Positions 8,994 through 17,160 of a DNA stretch of 64,000 nucleotides are shown here, one piece after another. The notes beneath the pieces were generated by a model. The model worked only from the letters and a program-made list of their open reading frames with translations, was not told where the DNA came from and did not search any database. The position numbers and the translations under genes are program-made. The DNA lies in contig BOKF01000004.1 in NCBI GenBank assembly GCA_016860845.1, forward strand, positions 248,001 to 312,000, read 5' to 3'. Numbering within the stretch: the first letter of the stretch is position 1; the number at the start of each line of letters is the position of its first letter. Source of the DNA: Chloroflexota bacterium (GTDB taxonomy: Bacteria > Chloroflexota > Anaerolineae > 4572-78 > J111).

Positions 8994-10133
8994 ATGAAAC
9001 TCTTTGTACGCTTCATGCTCTTGATTGGACTGATCCTATCAGTTTCGGCCTGCGGTGGTGCTGTGGCGGCCACACCGCCGGCCGCTACTCCCTCAACGAC
9101 AGACCATAACATGCCGGATATGGATGTGAGTGAACACAACATAATGTCTACGGCTACTCCACACGGCGAAACTGCCTCCACAGACGCGTCAATGGGTCCA
9201 ATGGAAATGAGGACGAGTGACAATCACATGGCTCCAGTTTCAAGCAAGGGTATTCCCCTGGCCGACGAGGCGGTGGGGGGCCAACAACTGGCGTATACTC
9301 AGGATGGAAAGGTCAAAGTTTTTGAACTGACCGCCCAAGCGGTACGCTGGCCGATTCTCAAAGATGTTACTGTCACCGCCTGGACCTACAATGGCACGGT
9401 ACCCGGCCCCATGATCCGGGTTACCGAAGGCGACCAAGTGCGGATTACCATCAAAAATGAGCTGCCCGAGGCCACCAGCATTCATTGGCATGGTATTCCG
9501 GTCCCTAACGAGATGGATGGCGTGCCCCCCTTCACCCAAAAAGCAATAGCACCTGGTGAGACCTTTACCTATGAGTTTACCGCTGCTCCGGCCGGCACCT
9601 TTATGTATCACTCCCACGTTGAGACAGACAAGCAGATCATGCTCGGCCTGTATGCGCCCTTCATTATTGACCCTAAAACGCCGGAACCAGTGAAGCCAGC
9701 CGTGGATGAGGTGCTGATGTTGAGCGAGTGGACAATTGGCCCGGATGGCGAAACTTATCCGACCATGCCGATGGCCGGAGCGGAACCTAACTATTTCACC
9801 ATCAACGGCAAAGCCTTCCCTGAAAGTCAGAGCGTGACGGTGAAAAAGGGCGATGTGGCGCGCTTGCGGCTGGCCGGCATCGGCCAGTTTACCCACCCGA
9901 TGCACCTGCACGGCGCCTCCTTCAAAGTGGTCGCTATAGACGGCTACCCGGTCCCCGAAGCGGCCCAACAGACCCGGGACACGATTACGGTCAATCCCGG
10001 TGAGCGTTACGACATCAAGTTTACGGCGACCAATCCCGGTACCTGGGTTTTGCATTGCCATGTGCTACATCACGTGACCAACAACAATGTCGAACCGGGC
10101 GGCCTGATTTACGTTATCAACGTTGAAGCATAA
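8994..10133 (+). CDS. Two-domain multicopper oxidase lipoprotein
   Basis: A 379-residue exported oxidase, probably oxidising Cu(I) or phenol-like substrates with O2. Signal peptide and lipobox SVSAC anchor it at Cys 20. A His/Met-rich linker (NMPDMDVSEHN) precedes two cupredoxin domains. The copper ligands are H164 and H166 (HWHG), H206 and H208 (HSH), H301, H304 and H306 (HPMHLH) and H354-C355-H356 with H359/H360. The type-1 Cys sits in the second domain, as in two-domain laccases, and HSH rather than HCA rules out nitrite reductase NirK. The axial Met position is not obvious. It follows copA by 38 bp with a good AAGGAG. Its paralogue is at 59289. Confidence 0.92.
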   Translation: MKLFVRFMLLIGLILSVSACGGAVAATPPAATPSTTDHNMPDMDVSEHNIMSTATPHGETASTDASMGPMEMRTSDNHMAPVSSKGIPLADEAVGGQQLAYTQDGKVKVFELTAQAVRWPILKDVTVTAWTYNGTVPGPMIRVTEGDQVRITIKNELPEATSIHWHGIPVPNEMDGVPPFTQKAIAPGETFTYEFTAAPAGTFMYHSHVETDKQIMLGLYAPFIIDPKTPEPVKPAVDEVLMLSEWTIGPDGETYPTMPMAGAEPNYFTINGKAFPESQSVTVKKGDVARLRLAGIGQFTHPMHLHGASFKVVAIDGYPVPEAAQQTRDTITVNPGERYDIKFTATNPGTWVLHCHVLHHVTNNNVEPGGLIYVINVEA

Positions 10134-10144
10134 ACTATTACTTG

Positions 10145-10180
10145 AGCCGGGGCAGGCTGGCCTCAGCCCACCCCGGCTTT
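10145..10180 (+). terminator. GC-rich hairpin between oxidase and membrane genes
   Basis: AGCCGGGG pairs with CCCCGGCT, with an inner GGCTG/CAGCC stem, followed by only TTTAA. It could be a weak terminator or attenuator that lowers expression of the genes downstream of the oxidase. Confidence 0.5.
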
Positions 10181-10195
10181 AAGCGGAGGAATCTG

Positions 10196-10417
10196 ATGGA
10201 ACACGAACAAGTTGAGAAAGAAATCGCGCAAAAAAGTGCCTTCATTTACTTGCCCATTGCTTTAGGCGTAGCCCTGCTTTTCTGGCTGGCCGCCAGCCTG
10301 GGCGACTATCCCCTGGTCGCCCGGATCGGGGGGACGGTTTGGGTCTGGCTGCTCAGTCTGATTGTGACCATGCCCCTTGTCACCGCGCGGGTCAAACGCC
10401 ACCTGAGAGGCAAGTAG
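10196..10417 (+). CDS. Small two-helix membrane protein
   Basis: A 73-residue protein: charged N-terminus (MEHEQVEKEIAQK) then two hydrophobic segments (about 17-36 and 42-62) and a basic end. The ATG at 10196 has GCGGAGGAATCTG upstream. No family is recognised. It lies between the multicopper oxidase and another small membrane protein 14 bp downstream, so the three are probably co-transcribed. Confidence 0.75.
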   Translation: MEHEQVEKEIAQKSAFIYLPIALGVALLFWLAASLGDYPLVARIGGTVWVWLLSLIVTMPLVTARVKRHLRGK

Positions 10418-10431
10418 CGGGCGGAGGTGAG

Positions 10432-10629
10432 ATGTTTAAGCACCTGCGAGGTATTCACGCGGAGGAAATGGCCCTAACTTTAATGCTGTGGTTGTGCTGT
10501 CTGCCCCTGATCGCGCTGCTGGTCATCCCCTTCTTTGGGTTGAAAGTGGCAGCCGTCACAGCATTGGTTCTATTTTTTGTGATGATGGTCATCTGCTGGG
10601 GCATATGCGGCTGGAAGGCTTTGTCCTGA
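10432..10629 (+). CDS. Small two-helix membrane protein
   Basis: A 65-residue protein (MFKHLRGIHAEEMALTLMLW) with two membrane segments (about 14-34 and 38-60). It includes Cys-Cys in the first (WLCCLPL) and two more Cys in the second (VICWGICGW). I chose ATG 10432 because of the GGAGGTGAG just before it. No family is recognised. It lies 23 bp before lgt in the same operon. Confidence 0.7.
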   Translation: MFKHLRGIHAEEMALTLMLWLCCLPLIALLVIPFFGLKVAAVTALVLFFVMMVICWGICGWKALS

Positions 10630-10652
10630 GGCTCAACCCGAAGGGTTTTGAA

Positions 10653-11444
10653 ATGATTACGATAAGTATTGATCCCGTTATTTTCAGTATCGGCCACTTG
10701 ATGATCCGTTGGTACGGCCTTATTGTGGCTACCGCTATCATAGTCGGCGTGTGGCTGGCCACGCGCGAGGCTGAGCGCAAAGGTTTCAAGAAAGAGGACA
10801 TCTATGACGCCGCGATGTGGATCGTTCCCGGCGGTCTGCTTGGTGCGCGTCTCTTTCACGTGCTGGACCACTGGTCACACGAGTACACTGCTGACCCCTT
10901 TCGTGCTTTATACATCTGGGAGGGTGGCCTGGCCATCTGGGGCGGCGTCATCGGCGGTCTGATCGTCGGTATGATCCTGACCCGGCGGCGGCGTTGGCAT
11001 CTGCCCCGCCTGCTGGATGTGGTTGCCCCCGGCCTGGTCCTGGCTCAAGCCATTGGCCGGGTGGCCTGCATCATCACCGGTGATGCGGTCGGGAAACCCA
11101 CCACCGGCCCCTTTGGCTTGGCCTACACCAGCCCTGGAGCAATGGTCCCCCAGTTAGGGGTCTACTACACACCGACCCAGGTTTACGAAATTATCATGAA
11201 TCTGTTTATCTTTGCCGTACTCTGGCGATGGCGAGATAAAAAGCTGCCGGATGGAGCACTGTTCCTCATCTATCTCTTACTCTATGCCAGTCTGCGCTTC
11301 CTTATCACTTTCTGGAGTTCATACGAAATCATCGCCTTTGGCCTCAACCAGGCCCAACTAATCAGCCTGGTTGCGCTCATCATTGGACTGCCCTGGCTGG
11401 TGTATCTACTGCGCGGGCGCCATGCCGTTCGCATTGCGACTTAG
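10653..11444 (+). CDS. lgt: Prolipoprotein diacylglyceryl transferase
   Basis: A 263-residue inner-membrane enzyme that attaches diacylglycerol to the lipobox Cys of prelipoproteins. The Lgt layout is visible: MIRWYG near the N-terminus, GARLFHVLDHW, GLAIWGG and a C-terminal RFLITFWSS helix. The family signature GRxxNFxNxExxG is changed to GRVACIITGDAVG; the Arg is kept but the Asn and Glu positions differ. The window has at least six lipobox proteins, including the oxidase upstream, so a local lgt copy fits its cargo. The start at 10653 is supported by the family's N-terminal pattern; the ribosome-binding site is weak. Confidence 0.88.
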   Translation: MITISIDPVIFSIGHLMIRWYGLIVATAIIVGVWLATREAERKGFKKEDIYDAAMWIVPGGLLGARLFHVLDHWSHEYTADPFRALYIWEGGLAIWGGVIGGLIVGMILTRRRRWHLPRLLDVVAPGLVLAQAIGRVACIITGDAVGKPTTGPFGLAYTSPGAMVPQLGVYYTPTQVYEIIMNLFIFAVLWRWRDKKLPDGALFLIYLLLYASLRFLITFWSSYEIIAFGLNQAQLISLVALIIGLPWLVYLLRGRHAVRIAT

Positions 11445-11592
11445 GAGCTACCGCCACTACACACCTTAAATCAAAGGGATTTATTTTATGCTTGTAGGCT
11501 TGTTCAACCTTTGGAGCAGGATTACAATCTATGATACTTGAAGGATGAGGCTCTTTATTGAAGTTCGGTTCTCTGTGGCAGCGTGCGGTTAA

Positions 11593-13038
11593 ATGATCAC
11601 CGGGCTGCAAGAATTTTTCTCTGTCAATCGGCCCCTGGTCTTCTTTGTCTATGGCCTGGTGTTCTTTGTCCTGGGCTTGGCAATTACCCTCCAGTCCCGG
11701 CGGCACAGCCGGCTGACCCTGGCCCGTCACCTCCATTGGCTGGCGCTCTTTGGCTTTATCCACAGTCTGCACGAGTGGGGTGATGTTTTTATCCCCATCC
11801 AGGCCACTTACTTACCGCCCCCCTTTATCAATTTGCTCAAAGCGATTCAGCTAGGACTGCTCAGCCTCTCTTTTGTCTGTCTCTTTCAATTTGGGGTGGA
11901 CCTGCTGCGCCCCATGCCTCCCCGCTGGGCCTGGCTGCGCTGGCTGCCGGCCGGGCTGTTACTCCTGTGGTCGCTGGCAGCTCTGGTCTGGTTGACGGCC
12001 GGACCTGTCTCGCTGGCTGAATGGTATCTGCTCAGCAATATTTGGACCCGTTATTTGATCGGCTTTCCGGGCGCGGCGCTGGCGGCGTATGGGCTGCGCC
12101 GGCAGGCCGCCCAATTGATTGCCCCTTTTCGCGAACCCAGGATCCTGCAAATGCTGTATCTAGCCGGACTGGCGCTGGCCGGTTATGCAATTGTCGGTGG
12201 CTTGGTTGTACCGCCCGGCCCGTACTTCCCGGCTAACTGGTTCAATACGACCCTCCTGGAGAGTGGGCTCAGTATTCCCATCCCGGTTTTTCGCAGCCTG
12301 CTGGGTCTGACTCTAACCGTCGCCATCATCCGCACCCTGGAAATTTTTGACCTGGAAATTGATCGCAAGTTAACCAGCATGGAAGAGGCCCAAATTTTGG
12401 CCGCCGAACGCGACCGTCTGGGACGTGACCTGCATGACCACACCCTGCAATCGGTTTATGCTGCCGGCTTGATGCTCAATGCCGCCCGGCATGCGCCTTG
12501 TTTGCTGGAAGATGGCGCTGCCGCCGCCAACCTGGCTCAAGCGGCGCTAACCCTCGATCAAGCAGTAGCCGATATTCGCCAGCATGTTGCCGAATTGCGC
12601 GCCCAACCATCCAGTCTTAGCCTGACAGAGGGGTTGACCCAACTGCTGCATGACAGCGCCTTGTCGTCAATGGTCCAGGTTGATTTGAAGCTGAACCTGC
12701 CCGAAGATCGGGCGCTGACCACGTCGCAGGTACGCCATTTATTGGCCATTACCGGGGAGGCGCTGAGCAACGTCGCTCGCCATGCCCATGCGCGTCACGT
12801 GCAGCTTTCTGTCCAAGCCGACGAGGAAACTCTTTCCTTGAGCATTTCTGACGATGGGCAAGGTATCCCCCCAGATTTTATTGCCGGTTATGGCTTGCGT
12901 AATATGCGCGATCGGGCGCGACTGCTCGCTGGCGAATTAGGTATCAACAGCGAGTCCGGCTCTGGAACGCATTTGCAACTCACCGTTCCGTATGGAAAGG
13001 AGTTAGATCATAAAGAAAATAACCCTTTTAGTGGTTGA
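11593..13038 (+). CDS. Polytopic sensor histidine kinase (HisKA_3 type)
   Basis: A 481-residue kinase. The N-terminal half holds about seven membrane helices (residues 10-245) with little outside the membrane, so it probably senses a membrane or redox signal. A coiled linker (EEAQILAAERDRLG) leads to the HisKA_3 domain with phospho-acceptor H281 (RDLHDHTLQSV). The ATPase domain (about 370-475) has EALSNVARHAHA and DDGQGIPPD. The next gene, a NarL-type regulator, overlaps its end, so the two are translationally coupled. This is the second NarL-type pair in the window. Confidence 0.9.
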   Translation: MITGLQEFFSVNRPLVFFVYGLVFFVLGLAITLQSRRHSRLTLARHLHWLALFGFIHSLHEWGDVFIPIQATYLPPPFINLLKAIQLGLLSLSFVCLFQFGVDLLRPMPPRWAWLRWLPAGLLLLWSLAALVWLTAGPVSLAEWYLLSNIWTRYLIGFPGAALAAYGLRRQAAQLIAPFREPRILQMLYLAGLALAGYAIVGGLVVPPGPYFPANWFNTTLLESGLSIPIPVFRSLLGLTLTVAIIRTLEIFDLEIDRKLTSMEEAQILAAERDRLGRDLHDHTLQSVYAAGLMLNAARHAPCLLEDGAAAANLAQAALTLDQAVADIRQHVAELRAQPSSLSLTEGLTQLLHDSALSSMVQVDLKLNLPEDRALTTSQVRHLLAITGEALSNVARHAHARHVQLSVQADEETLSLSISDDGQGIPPDFIAGYGLRNMRDRARLLAGELGINSESGSGTHLQLTVPYGKELDHKENNPFSG

Positions 13039-13672
13039 CGACCATCAAGTGGTGCGCCTGGGCCTGCAAGCGTTGCTCAAGCTTGAGCCTGATTTTGAGG
13101 TCATCGGTCAAGCGGCCACTGCGGATGAAGCAGTATCGCTGGTCGAACGGTTGCGTCCTCAAGTGGTGCTCATGGACTTGCGCATGCCTGGTCGCAGTGG
13201 GGTTGAGGCTTGCCGGGACATTAAGCAGCAATGGCCGGAAACTCATGTCATCATGCTCACCTCCTATGCCGACGACGAGTTGGTTCTGGAGGCAATCAAC
13301 GCCGGCGCCGAAGGCTACGTGCTGAAAAAGGTCGAAGGCGGCAATTTGGTTGAAGTCATCCGGGCCGTTGCCCGAGGGGAGGCAGTCTTGGACTCTGCGG
13401 TCACCCAAAAGCTGCTGGCCCACGTCCGCCAGGCCGAACAAGAGTTGACCGGGCTGGCCTTCCGCACCTTGTCCGAGCGGGAGATCGAGGTTCTGGCACT
13501 GTTATCCGAGGGCAAAACAAATGCCGAGATTGCTCACTGGTTGAACTTAAGCGAAAAAACGGTCGGCAATCATGTCAGCGCCATTCTGGACAAGTTGGGT
13601 GTGACCAACCGGATTGAAGCGGCCACTTACGCGGTGCGTCATCGCATTGACCGTTATCGTCCCGGCAAGTAA
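13010..13672 (+). CDS. NarL/FixJ-family response regulator
   Basis: A receiver domain (LLVVDDHQVV, phospho-Asp in VVLMDLRMP, Thr in MLTSYADD, Lys in GYVLKK) plus a C-terminal LuxR HTH (LSEREIEVLALLSEG, LSEKTVGNHVSAILDKLGV). The first conventional start is GTG 13031, but that would cut off most of strand beta-1. Translating from the in-frame ATA at 13010 restores a full strand (KKITLLVVDDH), and AAAGGAG lies exactly 7 bases before it. I therefore place the start at 13010, read as Met. It overlaps the kinase gene by 29 bases and is followed by a terminator. Confidence 0.88.
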   Translation: MKKITLLVVDDHQVVRLGLQALLKLEPDFEVIGQAATADEAVSLVERLRPQVVLMDLRMPGRSGVEACRDIKQQWPETHVIMLTSYADDELVLEAINAGAEGYVLKKVEGGNLVEVIRAVARGEAVLDSAVTQKLLAHVRQAEQELTGLAFRTLSEREIEVLALLSEGKTNAEIAHWLNLSEKTVGNHVSAILDKLGVTNRIEAATYAVRHRIDRYRPGK

Positions 13673-13674
13673 TC

Positions 13675-13707
13675 AAAAAGTCCGCGTCATCTCAGCGCGG
13701 ACTTTTT
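13675..13707. terminator. Bidirectional rho-independent terminator
   Basis: A perfect 12-bp inverted repeat, AAAAAGTCCGCG and its complement, with a 9-nt loop. It has a T run in both directions and separates the rightward kinase-regulator pair from the leftward membrane genes. Confidence 0.9.
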
Positions 13708-13737
13708 ACTAGAGAGGGTCAGTAATTTCTAAATCGG

Positions 13738-14112
13738 CTATTCGGCGGCAAAGAGGGTAAAGATGGGCGGGAACGTCAACAGGAAGCCGAGCGCGATCAG
13801 AATAAGGGTGACGGTAAAAGACTTGGCAAAGGCTACATCTTTGTCTTTCCACATTGAGTGGAGAATCACCCAACTGACCAGCCAGACAATGACGCCGACC
13901 CCGGTTTTGCCGGTCAACGGCCCGGCCGGGTTCCACCAGTTGAGCGCATTCTTGAGACCTTCGCTCATTTCCGCTCCCGTCACCATTAACCCGATGACCA
14001 GGCAGCCGATCCCACTGGCTACAAAGGCGGCTGAGGCTACTCCGACCGCGGCTTCGGCTTTGGCTGAGGCTTTTTCGACTACTTTTACATCGGAAGAGAT
14101 TGATGCTGTCAT
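13738..14112 (-). CDS. Three-helix membrane protein
   Basis: A 124-residue protein with a cytoplasmic-looking Lys/Ala-rich start and three hydrophobic segments (about 22-47, 72-92, 98-120). The second begins after GPLTGKTGVGVIVWLVSW. No family is recognised with confidence. It follows the 177-residue membrane protein at 14148 by 35 bp on the same strand, so the two are likely one operon, perhaps a small respiratory or redox membrane unit. Confidence 0.75.
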   Translation of the reverse strand: MTASISSDVKVVEKASAKAEAAVGVASAAFVASGIGCLVIGLMVTGAEMSEGLKNALNWWNPAGPLTGKTGVGVIVWLVSWVILHSMWKDKDVAFAKSFTVTLILIALGFLLTFPPIFTLFAAE

Positions 14113-14147
14113 TTTAATAACTCCTTATCTTGTATCACTCAGCCCGC

Positions 14148-14681
14148 TTACATCAATGGGGCGGCTTTGGTAATGAAGGCGCCGAACATTCCGGCAATCC
14201 CGGCAGCGGCAAAGGCCAGGACGAACAGAACCATCAGGGCATAGCGCAACCGGGGCATCTCGGCAATCCGAGCGCCGTAGCGCCAGACAACGAAGGCGAC
14301 GGCCACGGCCAGAATGGGGGAGAACCAGGCCACGTGTTCCTTCCATTCCATCGCAAAGGTGTGCCAGGCGGCCAGATTAGGCACTGATAGCAGGTAGTAG
14401 CGTGGAAAATCAGTGAGATCAGTTAAGCCCTCCGGGGGTTTGGCCCGATACCAGGGGTAAACAATATAGGTGCCGCTCACTACGGTCAGCCAAGAGGCGA
14501 TGGCCATCACCCAGGTCCCGATGGTCAAGCGCATCACGCGTTCTTTCACCCCGGTGATCGTAACCCATTCGGGCTTGAGGCTGTACAGTCCGGCCAAGCC
14601 TCCGGCAAAGGCGAGCAGGAAAATCGCCCCCAACCCCATGCCGTGAATAACGGTCCAAAGTTCTCTTACAGTCATTGACAT
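14148..14681 (-). CDS. Four-helix membrane protein with conserved His
   Basis: A 177-residue protein with four membrane helices (about 10-32, 45-66, 105-135, 145-172). His residues sit at helix edges (VIHGMGLGAIF, AAWHTFAMEWKEHVAW), a pattern that could bind haem or quinone, as in DUF2231- or cytochrome b561-like proteins; this is inference. I chose the ATG at 14681 because AAAGGAGG lies 9 bases upstream. Together with 13738 it forms a leftward operon. Confidence 0.78.
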   Translation of the reverse strand: MSMTVRELWTVIHGMGLGAIFLLAFAGGLAGLYSLKPEWVTITGVKERVMRLTIGTWVMAIASWLTVVSGTYIVYPWYRAKPPEGLTDLTDFPRYYLLSVPNLAAWHTFAMEWKEHVAWFSPILAVAVAFVVWRYGARIAEMPRLRYALMVLFVLAFAAAGIAGMFGAFITKAAPLM

Positions 14682-14789
14682 TGCGGTGTGCCTCCTTTGG
14701 TCACAAATTGGTGGATATTGTAACGGATTGGTTTTCAATCACAGCTACAGCTTATCACACCAGAGGAGGCAATGGCAGAGGCTAACTCC

Positions 14790-15011
14790 CTATCTTTTAT
14801 AGGGAAGATTCCCTTTTACATTGAAGTCTTGCTGATAATTAGCTGGACAGGCCATTTCCCAGATCGCTGGCTTAGTGTAGGTGGTGTAGGCGACCACGCC
14901 AATTCGATGCCGCGCCGGTAGTTGCTTAATGGACTGATCCAGGCTGGCTCCGGCCAGGATACCGTTGACGGCAGTCCCCTTCCAGTCCTTGAGCCGAATC
15001 CCGGAGTAGCC
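14790..15011 (-). pseudogene. Possible gene remnant downstream of the PadR gene
   Basis: A 73-codon open stretch with protein-like composition (LKDWKGTAVNGILAGASL, then HRIGVVAYTTYTKPAIWE) but no start codon; an in-frame stop lies just upstream. I do not recognise the family. It may be the C-terminal scrap of a lost gene. A short + strand frame from ATG 14772 with a good GAGGAGG overlaps it but looks less protein-like. Confidence 0.3.
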
Positions 15012-15022
15012 CTACAGTTCGT

Positions 15023-15370
15023 TCACGCCTGCTCCACAGAATCCGGTAAGTCAGCCAGCGTGGCCGGTCCCTGTCCTTCCAACACTTCGTCCACCAACTC
15101 TTTGATTTTTTGGCGGGCTTCAACCAGGGCGCGACGTCCCGCTTCCGTCAAGGTATAGTATTTCCGCACCTTTCCCTGCACCACGCGCTCTTCAGACACA
15201 AGGTAGCCGTCCTTCTCCAAACTATGGAGGACAGGGTACAAGGTTCCGGGGCTGAGGGTGTAGCCGTGTCGGGCCAACTCCTGGATCAACGCCAGGCCGA
15301 ACACCGGGTCCTGCTCCGCATGATGAAGAATGTGGATTTTGATGAAACCGAGAAAGAAATCACGAATCAT
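15023..15370 (-). CDS. PadR-family transcriptional repressor
   Basis: A 115-residue winged-helix regulator. The PadR pattern is clear: MIRDFFLGFIKIHILHH, GLALIQELARHGYTLSPGTLYPVLHSLEKDGYL (HTH and recognition helix) and KVRKYYTLTEAGRRAL (wing), then a C-terminal dimerisation helix. Its promoter carries a TTATC-N7-GATAA operator on the -10, and the same operator lies on the promoter of the TauE/SafE gene immediately upstream, so it probably represses itself and that transporter. The inducer is unknown. Confidence 0.92.
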   Translation of the reverse strand: MIRDFFLGFIKIHILHHAEQDPVFGLALIQELARHGYTLSPGTLYPVLHSLEKDGYLVSEERVVQGKVRKYYTLTEAGRRALVEARQKIKELVDEVLEGQGPATLADLPDSVEQA

Positions 15371-15380
15371 ATTAACGAAA

Positions 15381-15426
15381 CTCGTTATCGGTATGAGATA
15401 ATAGCTTCATCGCCCAGATCAGTCAA
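15381..15426 (-). promoter_or_regulatory. Autoregulated PadR promoter
   Basis: On the minus strand TTGACT (15421-15426), 17 bp, TATTAT (15398-15403). The operator TTATC-N7-GATAA (within 15381-15404) covers the -10 box. Its sequence matches the site at 16261-16283. Confidence 0.8.
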
Positions 15427-15433
15427 ATTTACA

Positions 15434-16219
15434 TTATAACAAGCCGGTGCCCAGCCCGAAGCCCAGGAGAATTAGTCCGCCCCCGACGACGACTTGAACG
15501 GTGCGTAAGGTGACCTTTTTTAGCCAGCGTCGACCTAAAACAGCGCCCACAAAAGCCGCTAGTGTCGCCGCCAAAACTAGCCCCAGTACTCCACTTCCCA
15601 GTTGATCAAAACGGGTCGTATAGAAAGCCAGCCCGTAAACCAACAAGCGGGCCACATCAACGAGCACGGTTGCCACCACCCCTGTTCCCACAAAAGCTTC
15701 CTTATCCAGACCGGCTTTGATCAAAAACGCCGAGCGCAGCGCGCCTTGGTTCCCGGACAACCCGCCAAAGAACCCGGAGAGCATCCCACCCAGCGGCAGG
15801 TATTTGGGATCGAAAGCCACATCCTGGAAGCGGGGCAGCAGGTCAAACAAGGCGAAGGCAATGATAACCAGGGCGATGACCAACTTGACTACGCTCACCT
15901 GATGGGGTTGATGCCCCAACTGATAACTAACCAGAGGAGGCAGGCGGTCAAACAGGGTGAGCAGGGCGGCCCCCACCATAGCCATAACAGCGGCGGGCAG
16001 GGCAAAGCGGGCCACGATAGACCAGTTAGCCCATCGGCCTAGCAAGGCTACTTTGAATAGGTTGTTGGCCAGATGAACGACGGCTGTGGCCGCCACGGCC
16101 ACTGGCACCGGAAAAAAGAGGGCAAACACGGGCATCAGCACGGTTCCCAGGCCAAATCCGGAGAAGAGTGTCAGCGCCGATACCACCAGGGCCACAAAAC
16201 TGATGAGTAGATATTCCAT
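15434..16219 (-). CDS. TauE/SafE-family membrane transporter
   Basis: A 261-residue protein with about eight hydrophobic helices and the TauE/SafE duplicated pattern (ALTLFSGFGLGTVLMPVFAL near the N-terminus, SGFFGGLSGNQGALRSAF in the middle). The family moves sulfur-containing or organic anions such as sulfite and sulfoacetate across the membrane; the substrate here cannot be told. It is upstream of the PadR gene on the same strand but has its own promoter with a matching PadR operator. Confidence 0.9.
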   Translation of the reverse strand: MEYLLISFVALVVSALTLFSGFGLGTVLMPVFALFFPVPVAVAATAVVHLANNLFKVALLGRWANWSIVARFALPAAVMAMVGAALLTLFDRLPPLVSYQLGHQPHQVSVVKLVIALVIIAFALFDLLPRFQDVAFDPKYLPLGGMLSGFFGGLSGNQGALRSAFLIKAGLDKEAFVGTGVVATVLVDVARLLVYGLAFYTTRFDQLGSGVLGLVLAATLAAFVGAVLGRRWLKKVTLRTVQVVVGGGLILLGFGLGTGLL

Positions 16220-16260
16220 AGAAATATTACCTTTCTGCAGTAGAGCGATATTATCAAATA

Positions 16261-16305
16261 TCGTTATCGGTTTTCGATAATAGTATATTATGCAAGTTGC
16301 TTCAA
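16261..16305 (-). promoter_or_regulatory. PadR-regulated promoter of the TauE/SafE gene
   Basis: On the minus strand TTGAAG (16300-16305), 17 bp, TATTAT (16277-16282). TTATCG-GTTTT-CGATAA overlaps the -10. The layout is identical to the PadR promoter at 15381-15426. Confidence 0.78.
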
Positions 16306-16367
16306 GTCAAATTTTGATACCAGGCCTCAACCGTGCGAGCACGGAAAGGATATTCATTTTTGTGGAT

Positions 16368-16717
16368 GAACGAGTGTAGAAGTCGTCCCTACCATTCCCT
16401 CCGGTGCCGGGCCGAATGACATCAGTTTCTCACCGCTGGCGCCGACCGCCGCCTCAGCCGCAGAGATCCAATTCCCGATTGAGCACAGGGAGATGGAGAA
16501 TGTGCCGAATATAGAGGACGTAATGATTTCTCCAGCGGAGTTAAAAACGGTGCGGCCTGAGGATGAATTGGCCGCCGTCTTGAAGTGAATAATGGCTGAA
16601 GACGTTAACCAATTCCTAGGGGCTGACGGTGTTGAGCGGCTGGTCGGGATAGTCGCTCGCGATTATATACTGGCGTTCCTGCACATCGGGCCATGGTTAG
16701 CCAGCATTGACGAATGA
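16368..16717 (+). pseudogene. Chimeric pseudogene: beta-propeller end plus CBS-domain end
   Basis: One reading frame interrupted by TGA at 16586-16588. The first part (SGAGPND.SFSPLAP, then FPIEHREMEN) closely matches the C-terminus of the YVTN propeller at 52191-53300. The second part (VMISPAELKTVRPEDELAAVL, then after the stop MAEDVNQFLGADGV and LVGIVARDYILAFL) is a CBS domain of the kind that ends M50 site-2 proteases. No start codon or signal peptide remains. It seems to be the scar of a deletion that joined the tails of two genes. Confidence 0.65.
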
Positions 16718-16734
16718 GGATGAAAAGGATATGC

Positions 16735-16799
16735 GCCATTTTGCGCGGGCCACAACAGGCTGAACGGCGCTCTCCTCCACCAAAAATTGCTGATATGAT
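16735..16799 (+). promoter_or_regulatory. Palindrome-array promoter before the DUF2933 gene
   Basis: GCCATTTTGC (16735), 14 bp, GCTGAACGGC (16759), GC, weak -35 TCTCCT, 17 bp, -10 TATGAT (16794-16799). It drives 16828 and the overlapping 17157. Confidence 0.75.
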
Positions 16800-16827
16800 G
16801 AGAGTATAGCTGATTTTGGAGGAATCT

Positions 16828-17160
16828 ATGGAGACCGAACGAAAATTTAACTTTAGGAGTTGGTTGCGCTCACCGACTGGCCTGATCTTGCTGGCTTTCT
16901 TGGTCATTGCTGTCTTTTACCTTGTAACCGAGCATACGGCCCACGTCTTTGGCTTCCTGCCGTATGCCTTGCTCCTCCTGTGCCCTTTACTACACCTGTT
17001 TATGCATGGCGGGCACAATGGACATGACGGACATAACGCCCACGCTGAGGCGCCAGAAGCAGGTCTTACAGCGGGTGGGCAGAGGGCCCATGGTGAACAC
17101 AGCGGGCGTACCGGCCAAGTCGAAATCCAGGATCATGGCCCGGCAGGAGGCAAGCAATGA
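16828..17160 (+). CDS. DUF2933-like His-rich membrane protein
   Basis: A 110-residue protein: basic N-terminus, two short membrane segments (about 17-36 and 41-58) and a His/Gly-rich tail (MHGGHNGHDGHNAH) with the LLLLCPLLHLFMHGGH signature of DUF2933. The His-rich tail would bind divalent or soft metals, and such genes commonly sit beside copper ATPases. I prefer ATG 16828, after TGGAGGAA, to an upstream TTG. It overlaps the methyltransferase gene by 4 bases (ATGA) and belongs to the palindrome-array promoter set. A shorter relative is at 49055. Confidence 0.85.
   Translation: METERKFNFRSWLRSPTGLILLAFLVIAVFYLVTEHTAHVFGFLPYALLLLCPLLHLFMHGGHNGHDGHNAHAEAPEAGLTAGGQRAHGEHSGRTGQVEIQDHGPAGGKQ

Noticed and set aside
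8994..10133. Oxidases as copper nitrite reductase NirK
   Set aside because: NirK has the type-1 Cys in domain 1. Here domain 1 has HSH and the Cys is in the C-terminal HCH, as in two-domain laccases.
16586..16588. TGA in the chimeric pseudogene as a selenocysteine codon
   Set aside because: It falls in a helix of a CBS domain where no Cys is expected, the gene has no start, and no SECIS-like hairpin stands out.
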